Shown piece by piece: positions 56,858 through 64,000 of a DNA stretch of 64,000 bases (the stretch's first letter is position 1; the number at the start of each line of letters is the position of its first letter). Source of the DNA: Leucogyrophana mollusca (Eukaryota; Basidiomycota; Agaricomycetes; Boletales); contig MU266341.1 of assembly GCA_021014945.1 (NCBI GenBank), positions 124,001 through 188,000 of the forward strand, written 5' to 3'. Under the pieces are notes generated by a model. That model saw only the letters and a list, made by a program, of their open reading frames with translations. It had not been told where the DNA came from and did not search any database. The translations under genes were made by a program, and so were the position numbers.

Positions 56858-59800
56858 TTAGTCGCCGGTTTGAAATAGAGTGAAACCAGTCATCTCACCT
56901 GCTGATTGATCATAAGCTCTGGCTCGCTGAAGAACCAGGCTTTCCCTTCGATGCGAGGTCGACTGGGCGCGTCCAAGATGATCAGGCGCGTGATGGCTCG
57001 ACAGTGGTGGAGTAATCATCGAACTCCTGCGGTCAACAGACAAGGCAGCGCCCCTAGTAGGTGACTGCCGCTCCTTGGCACGCTCTCTGTGATCAACTGA
57101 CTCAGGGGATTTTAGGCCTCCACTGGACGCTCGCCTGTGAACGCCCGGAATCATGGATGCGCCAAAGGACTTCACTGCTTGTGATAGACGCGATCCCGAG
57201 GACCGCGGACTCGGATTGGAAGAATCTTTAGTAGCTGGCGGTGATGGCGTGGACAAGACAGGGCTTCGTACGCGAAGAGGTGGCAGTGGGGGGATCTGCT
57301 GCTGGGGTGGAGATACCATGCGGAAACCGGCACCACTCGGAGACCGGATAATGACAGTTCCGGAGCGTGAACGAAGGAGACGAGGACCTGACGCATCATT
57401 GAGAGGCGGTGGTCGACGGCGAGGACCTATGGGAACTTCGTCGTGTTTTTTTGCGTGTGCGTGGGCTAGATCCTGCGCATAACCACTGGGCGTCCATATA
57501 ACGCTGTCACGGAAGACCTCAACGTGGAGCTGATGGTGGGTCTTGCCAACTTTGAGTGTCGGCTTGCCGTTTTGATAAGCAATTGCCTCGGTGACCAACT
57601 CTGCATGCGTTTTCCTCCGCCGGGTAATTGGTTGACGGACGTCCAAGTCAAGGGCTGCAGGATAAATGTCGAGGTAGGGATATATCGGACGATCTGTGGA
57701 CCTGATGAGGAGATGGAACCAACTAAGCGCAGCCCTCGATACTCACAGAGCTCCAAAACAGGATATTTCGATGGGAGCTGACAGCTGGCTACGTAGAATT
57801 CCGCGCGATTGTCCTCGGGCGCCGCATCTGTGTAGCCATAGATGTCGAAATGCGGATAGACAGCAGGATCTGGTTTAAAAATGTAAGGAGGCGAAGACTT
57901 GACACAGAAAAACCGTACAAAGGTTGAATAACGGATATCTCGCCTGTACTCTGATTGGTACGGCATTGCGCCTGTCTGCATTCCCGGAAGCGTCTGGAAT
58001 TTGCACTGACGAAAGCGCAGGATAAATATTAAAGTGCGGATACACCGCTGGGTCTGACTAGATGTGAGCTGAAGTGATAACCATCGGAATTGGACAACTC
58101 ACAGATATCGAAAACAGGGTAATTATGTTCTGTCCTCATAAAAGATTGACCCACACATGGCTCTCCAGAAGGCCCAGGATACAGGTCAAAGTAAGGATAG
58201 ACAGCGGGATCTGAGTATTACATAGGATCAGAAAAGCAACTCTTTATATGAACGAACGTAGTACGCACAAATCAACAGTGAAGGATACAGCGCCGGTAGC
58301 TGCACGATGATCTCCGCCTCTGTGTCCGTCGGAACCGACAGTGCCGCTGAAGGCCCAGGATACAAATCAAAGTGCGGATACACGGGAGGATCTGCAGTCA
58401 CAGTTGGAAATTGCACTTGTTTAGCGTGATAGGAAGTGACTTACAGATGACGAGGGAGGGATACGAAGACGTCAGGTGCACAGAGACCTCGCCACTTGCA
58501 TTGACCCGAGGCGTAACACTGGGATATAGATCAAAGTGAGGGTAGACAGCGGGATCTGCAAATATATTAGGGATAGATGCGCTTCTGAGGCCCAGGACAC
58601 GCACAGAGAATAATTGTTGGGTATTCCGATCGTAGCCGTACATCGATTTGGTCCGCCATAGCGCCATGTGTTGGAGACGCGGCCGCAGCGACACCGGGAT
58701 ACAAGTCAAAGTAAGGGTAAACAGACGGATCTTGACAAATAGTTCATTCATAGCAAAGGAGGCTGGATAAGGTGAGAAACGTACAGACGACGAGTGCCGG
58801 ATATAACATCTCCAGCCGGACGTCCACCCCGCCAGCCCTCTCTGACGGCAAACTCACAGGAGGGTAAATGTCGAAGAGTGGATAGGCGGCAGGATCTACG
58901 AGTGGTTGGAATCGCTTTCGTACAAAGGAAATGCGTAACTTACAAGGGCAGACATCCGGATAGACACGACTCAAAGACACAGATACGGACGGCAATGTTA
59001 CCTGAAAACGGGACGCAGTCAGCAAAAACCTCGAGCACCCTAGTGAATACTAACTTGAGCCTGTATTTTGCGCTTGCGGTCACTTGCCAACGGAACAATA
59101 GGGTAAAGATCAAAATGAGGGTAGACCGCTGGATCTGATGAATAATACGTAAGTATTTGTGTTGATCGTGACGCCACCCAAGACTTACATAGGTCAAAGG
59201 CAGGGTATGCAGTACCCAATAGTACAGATGGCCGGGACACTGATTGGGGGTTGGCCTTACGGCTGTCCGCTTGGTCTAGTTGGGGGTACGGCTGTACGAA
59301 AGGATACACCCAAGGATCTAGACATTGAGTGAGAACGGAAGTCTTTCTTCGAAAACGATGGCAAAATACATATATTAAACCAGGGATATCGTGGAGGAAG
59401 CTGCACTGAGAAGTCGGCGTCTTCCTCTATTGCCACTGGTGGATAGATCCAATCCAAGCTCCTGGGATAACCAGACGGATCTGATGATGAAACGAGTCAA
59501 TACACCAAGACCGATAATGGTGGAGCCACATACAGATATCGAAGCAAGGATACGCGACTGGTAACTGAACTACAATCTCCTCGAGAGGTCTCCTTGGTTC
59601 TGATGCGCCGAGATGACATTAGTCGAACGGCTACCACAACTGACTGGGATCGACTCACTTGTCTCAACAGAACCCCTCTGGACCTGGGGATCTAAGAAAA
59701 GCGTTGGTATGGCATACGATCCCGCAATGGGCCTTGAAAACTCGACTCACATAGATCAAAGTCCGGATATTGAGAGGAGCGCTCTTTGAAGGACTGTATT

Positions 59801-62071
59801 ATTTCAGCACCCAGCGTCGGGTACGGCGACACGAATGGGTACACAGATGGATCTAATAAACCGTTTAGGCTTGTTGGTGCATGTTGAGACCAACTTTAAC
59901 TTACATATGTCGAACCATGGATAATAAGCAGAGAGTTTCGGAGAGGTAGTAAGAGGTTCAGCCAGGGCAGCATGATATATAGAGTCGAGATTAAACGGAT
60001 ATTGAGCGGGATCTGGAGATAAAAGTTTAGACAGGGCGTGCACAAACGGGAGACGAGGCTCACAAAGATTAAAAAGTGGATATGCGGGCGAGAGCGCAAC
60101 TATCACTCGTTGTTGGACTAAAATTGGGACAGGTGTTTGCTCTAACTTTTCTGTTCGTCCAACCGACGGATAGATGTTGAAATGAGGGTAAACGGCGGGA
60201 TCTATTCAACAAAAGCTCAGCCTCTCAACGATGCTGGCAACATTGAAGGGGGCTCACAAATATCAATAATGGGATAATGGCCAGCCTGGCTGGCGGAGTC
60301 AGTGTCTTCGGAAGACATGCCACCAGTCTTTGAGGATGTGGGATATAAATCAAAATGCGGATATGCCGCCGGATCTGCTGAAAGGTCAGTCAAAAGAGTT
60401 TGGGATCAAACAATGGCCTCACAAATATTGAGCTGAGGATACTCCGAGACTAGACCACCACACCCTTTCAATTGGACCGAAATCGAAGACGGAAGCATAT
60501 CTTGCTTAGGAGTCCAATAAGGCCACACCATGTTCCAAGGGGTGCAAGGGCACTCTGTATTGAAGAAGTATCCATTCGAGTAGGCTCCACCCATAGGGGT
60601 AAGTGGCGCATCTTCAAGCATGCGCTGTCCGATATCGGGAGATGGGAGTCGATCAATGTTGGATACGACTGAGATCCAGTCATCATCCGGAGGACCCCAG
60701 CTTGTGGCAGTTGTAGGTGTCAATAGCACCGACCCTTGTAACCGGCGGTCGAGATGCACAGACGGCAAGCGGTAAGGGGATGTCGGTGATCCCGGTAAGT
60801 CACTTGGGGGTCCGGCTGAGGTGACAGACCAAGTGTAGTCCGCAAGATTGAGCTCTTCAGGAACAGCACGTTCCAGCGCATACTCGTCCATGGGTTCTGC
60901 GGCCTCGTTCACTTTAGCATCCGGAGCAGGTTGGTAGGATTCCGCCATTGGTGCAGGGTCTAGCAGCGCACTGGCTCTCCAAGAGTTTACTCGCTGCTGC
61001 AATTCTGCCTGTGCGGCGTGAGGGTTTGCTGACTGGGGGATGGGGGAGAGAATATGCATCGGCTGAGCTACAGGGGGTGGGCTCTCTGGTTGCTGGACTG
61101 GTTTTGACACTGCCGGCTGAACCGCGAGAGAATCGAGGCGGTCAACCAATGAAAGCTTTCTCGGGACATGACGGGATGTTCCAACTCTCGACGTTGACGG
61201 CTGCGCGGCCATAACCATACCGATATCCCACCGCTCTTCGCTGACTTGCTCCTCGGCAAATGTCGTCCGACTATCCCCCCGCCAATGATGCACCGACGAA
61301 ATCTGTGAGGGGCCGGGGGGTGTGATAGTCTCTGTAGTGTCCCGCGAAGATCCAGCAATCCATGCATCAAACCAACGAGCTTTGACCAAATCGATGTCAA
61401 ATTCAATCTGGCCACTGATTGGCAACTGTTGATGAGCAATGGAGGGCGAGCGAGCCTCGAACAAGTGTCCCCAAAGATATTGCCAAGAATCATCAGAAAT
61501 GCGGGGAGTAATGGTCACCCCATTCTCAGTGATATGGAGGTATAAGCATAGGCCAACAGTGCTCGGAAAATTGAATTCTCGCGCAATGGCTGTCAGCTGT
61601 CCGTACATCTGCAAAGAATCTCAGCGTCAAGATATAAATGATCTCAAAGAGACGTACGGATGGGAAAAGTGGCATAAGGATGCCTTGAGACAGCCGGTGT
61701 CGTGGACCCGTCGAAAGCATGTTACCCAATTGTCCCTGATCAAGGGGGAAGTCGGGCGGGGGGAGAAGGACAACTAAATTTTTCGGGGTGCGCTGGGCAG
61801 AGCGTTCACGTGAGTCGCGCACGCCTGAATTTTGGTAGGATAGCGTGGAAGTTCTACGGGGTTGAAGTCTTGGTCGATCCGGAGAAGTCGCCAATGACCG
61901 GGCGGGAAGTACAGCATGATCCAAATCTGCTCCGAGACCCAGTGGCCCTGGGCCGAAAGTTCGAGCGTGAAGTGAGTCCGCGTCAGTTTCTGGCGGGCTG
62001 ATTGGGTGCACGGCTCTCGGAGCGGCATAGGAGGGCATTGTATGGTAAGTTGGACCTGCAAAGTGAGACAT
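56858..62071 (-). CDS. Giant Y-P repeat protein, 1404 aa, one exon per repeat
   Basis: Function unknown. Exon 1 (62071-61658, residues 1-138) and exon 2 (61608-60423, to residue 533) form an N-terminal part with KNLVVLLPPPDFPLDQ, HRLSQGILMPLFPS and MYGQLTAIAREFNFPSTVGL, CLYLHITENGVTITPRIS, then LPISGQIEFDIDLVKARWFD and a disordered Pro/Ser region. Residues 534-1126 are 15 tandem units, each one exon, with core Y-P-A-V-Y-P-H-F-D-L-Y-P and end Y-P-x-F-D-I. The last exon (57693-56858) gives YRPIYPYLDIYPAA, ITRRRKTHAELVTEAIAYQN, HHQLHVEVFRDSVIW and a basic Ser/Pro tail. All exons after the first sum to 3801 bases, closing in frame. No signal peptide or membrane segment. ATG 62071 is the first in frame. 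Repeat introns are 48-59 bases. Confidence 0.88.
57747..60374 (-). repeat. Array of 15 exon-encoded Y-P repeat units
   Basis: Units in protein order (bases; codons): R1 60374-60258 (39), R2 60201-60064 (46), R3 60012-59905 (36), R4 59852-59751 (34), R5 59691-59659 plus 59599-59534 (33), R6 59480-59370 (37), R7 59317-59189 (43), R8 59134-59055 plus 59001-58944 (46), R9 58895-58785 (37), R10 58730-58605 (42), R11 58555-58445 (37), R12 58391-58269 (41), R13 58210-58103 (36), R14 58053-57919 (45), R15 57869-57747 (41). Every unit begins with AT (AC in R14) completing a Tyr codon whose T ends the exon before, and has a length divisible by three. Typical start: YPAVYPHFDLYP. Typical end: YP-x-F-D/N-I/L. 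Confidence 0.9.
58944..60012 (-). repeat. Probable duplicated three-unit block R3-R5 / R6-R8
   Basis: R3 and R6 share an N/S-L-D-x-I-Y start and a Y-P-W-F-D/N-I end. R4 and R7 share Y-P-x-V-Y-P-F-V-x-P-Y-P-x-L and end Y-P-x-F-D-L. R5 and R8 are the only units with an extra internal intron. The paired order argues for duplication of a three-exon block. The extra introns differ in phase (1 in R5, 0 in R8), so that third pair is weaker. Confidence 0.55.
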
Positions 62072-62808
62072 GACCAACGGCTTGGGTCAATGGATACAAT
62101 GGCTACGGAGACAAGGATACTGGGAACGACCAGAGGTGGCAGCACGGCCTAGAGAGCTGGCTAGCAGCAATGACGAGTCGGTGGATGGATGAGCCCTGCA
62201 GAGAAAGAAAGAGAGCGAATGCTGCCAGCGGCACAAGCTTATGAAGGTAAAGAGTGGGACAGATTTCTCAGTGAGTATTGAGGAAAGACCGATGATTGGA
62301 TCGCACGAAGACTGTGTAAATCACCACGGCGACCGTGTCAAACAATCTATTAAAGTCACTGGATCCGTGAGGACAGTGAGATGAGATTCTCATACCACGT
62401 CCGGCGTGTGTTTGCAGGAGCTCAGCACCAGTGATAAGAGGCTATCCCTCAGGTCTATGATCCATAAAGTCGAAGACATACCCATGTTGATGACTCGGGT
62501 CTGACCGGCGACCTGATGCCCGAACAGAACGTCGTAACATGTCGGATAAAGGAGAGACCCATCATGGTCTTGCAAATAGTAGCCCATCAATCCGACACAT
62601 TACCACAGATCACGATGAAGGCAGTCCACACCCACGCAACTTTGCAATAAGGGCAGCGGAATGAGAGCAACGGAAGCAAAATCCGGCCACAGCTGGCCAC
62701 GGGACTGTGTGGCATTTCCCACGTGGCAGCGGAACGGATGCTTCAATGCTTCAATCGCTGAGCCGACCACAACGGTGATCAGTAACTTTGACATAGATTC
62801 TGTAAACG
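62072..62808. other. Divergent promoter region, Y-P repeat gene and CSN4
   Basis: About 740 bases between two divergent genes. It contains a short ATGCTTCA tandem repeat near 62738. No gene is seen. Confidence 0.45.
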
Positions 62809-64000
62809 ATGGAAAGCAAATTGGCGCAGTGTGCCGCGCTCAGTCAAAAAGACAAAGCTCCTGCATATCTGTCCCTCGTCTCTGAGGTACTTGCCCGACC
62901 AGACCAGTCGACTATAGCCCCAGATCTGCACGTACTCGTCGACACCGTTGTTAACCAGGACACCGTCGGTCTTGTCATTGGAAGACAGTTCCTTTCGGAG
63001 CTCGTAAAGATCCTAGGGGCCGGAGGAATCACCGATCACGATCTACGGAAACGTATCGTCGAGGATACTCTGTCAACTACGCAATCGCGCCTACAAAGCT
63101 ACGAGGAACAAGTAAGCCACAATGTGAGTATGCTCTAGATTGTTTGACAATGCCTCGTTTTTAGGTGAATGCATTGCGATTCCAACTAGCTGACCTCCTG
63201 GAAACCGAAGAGGACTGGAGCGAAGCCGCCCGCGTCTTGATGGGCATCTCCCTGGATTCTGGTACTCGGTTAGTGGCGCGATCCATAACACGTAGATAAG
63301 CTCACTGAACGCGCACAAAGATCGCTTCCGGATGACGAAAAGTTTCGTGTTTACATCCGCATTGTCCGACTATTGCTGGAGGAAGAAGATTCCGTACAGG
63401 CCGAAACTTACTACAATCGCGCGGTCTCGCTCTCCAATTCGACTAGTGATAGAGAGACTCTTCTTCAATTTAAGCTTTGTCAGGCGAGAATTAGCGACTA
63501 TGCTCGCAAGTTCCTGGAAGCTGCTATGCGATACCACGAACTCAGCTGGGTCGCCGAGATCGACGAGGAGGAAAGAAAGGAGATACTGTCAGCGAATCCC
63601 TTCGTTGACGCACTGTCGTCACTCATCCTTTCACAACCAGATCGGCCGCAGTAACATGTGCCGTCCTCGCCCCAGCAGGACCAAACCGTTCCCGAGTACT
63701 AGCTTCTCTGTACAGGGACGAGCGCTCTGCAGACCTGGCTACATACAACATCCTCTCCAAGATGTTCCTCGATCATATCCTGCGTCCAGCAGAAGTCAAA
63801 TCCTTTGAAGAAAAGCTAAGACCACATCAGCTCGCCAAAATAGCTATATCTTCCAATGATCAACTCGCATCAGCCATTGACGACGACGATTCTACAGAAC
63901 CAGCGACCAGTACGAGAAGGGGACCTTCGACAGTACTAGATCGTGCTGTGATGGAACACAATCTCCTAGCAAGCTCCAAGATCTACAACAACATCACTTT
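62809..64000 (+). CDS. csn4: COP9 signalosome subunit 4 (3' partial)
   Basis: A subunit of the COP9 signalosome, which removes Nedd8 from cullin ligases. From ATG 62809 (MESKLAQCAALSQKDKAPAY) the helical repeats follow: YLSLVSEVLARP, IGRQFLSELVKILG, VNALRFQLADLLETEEDW, SEAARVLMGISLDSGT, FRVYIRIVRLLLEEEDSVQA, ETYYNRAV, FKLCQARISDYARKFLEAAM, RYHELSW. After another intron: AVTCAVLAPAGPNRSRVLAS, LYRDERSADL and YNILSKMFLDHIL, all typical of CSN4. The window ends inside the approach to the PCI domain (VMEHNLLASSKIYNNI), so the C-terminus is missing. Introns near 63114, 63269 and 63594 are consistent with the frame. Confidence 0.92.

Noticed and set aside
58053..58210. A CRISPR-like or DNA-level tandem repeat in the 57.7-60.4 kb region
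   Set aside because: The similarity is at protein level; nucleotide identity between units is low and spacing varies with exon and intron length.
57747..60374. That the repeat units end in I-C-E, as a direct read-through suggests
   Set aside because: The C-E comes from reading T-GTGAG donors as codons; after splicing the codon is always Tyr.

Overview
The window is nuclear DNA of a filamentous basidiomycete, almost certainly an agaricomycete. The evidence is dense genes on both strands, many spliceosomal introns of about 48-65 bases, and protein sets typical of that group (MARVEL membrane proteins, CipC-like protein, Stb6-like and NDR-kinase genes, polyporopepsin-type protease). I saw no tRNA, rRNA, transposon, CRISPR or phage signal. 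Gene models were built by hand from splice signals and protein conservation; where the exon sum closes in frame I say so.

Layout. 1-9 kb: end of a Bfr1-like gene (+), an RFX transcription factor (-), a 17-exon endopolyphosphatase Ppn1 (-), a small unknown gene (-). 9.5-17 kb: acetoacetyl-CoA synthetase (+), then three MARVEL-like membrane proteins in tandem (+). 17-24 kb: Ubc8-type E2 (+), THOC5 (-), glucose-6-phosphate dehydrogenase (+), a double-RING plus LON protein (+). 24-34 kb: secreted aspartic protease (-), DEAD-box helicase Spb4 (+), a PX-domain protein (-), a small unknown gene (-). 34-47.5 kb: CCDC47 (+), then on the minus strand a Stb6-like protein, an NDR kinase, a low-complexity protein, a mitochondrial PDK-type kinase and Med20. 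47.6-64 kb: ORC4 (+), CipC-like (-), a Tgl4/5-type patatin lipase (+), a PUB-domain protein (+), a giant exon-repeat protein (-), and the start of CSN4 (+).

The most unusual object is the 1404-residue protein at 56858-62071 (-). Its middle is 15 tandem units of 33-46 residues built around Y-P-A-V-Y-P-H-F-D-L-Y-P. Each unit is one exon (two are split once more), and all 16 introns bounding the units interrupt the same tyrosine codon in phase 1. The array also shows a three-unit block that looks duplicated. I do not recognise a function.

The second unusual theme is extreme micro-exons. The Ppn1 gene needs exons of 5, 13, 16, 18, 18 and 19 bases to restore its metal-binding motifs, and the full 17-exon model closes exactly at 566 codons. 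The nearby acetoacetyl-CoA synthetase has a 10-base exon inside its nucleotide-binding loop, and the PUB gene has an 18-base exon. Two GC-AG introns were found. A cluster of GTGAC/GTCAC elements is shared by the promoters of two lipid genes, the synthetase and the lipase.

Most genes are housekeeping and unrelated in pathway (replication, transcription, mRNA export, ribosome assembly, ubiquitin, lipid and phosphate storage), so this is an ordinary fungal chromosome arm rather than a biosynthetic cluster or island.
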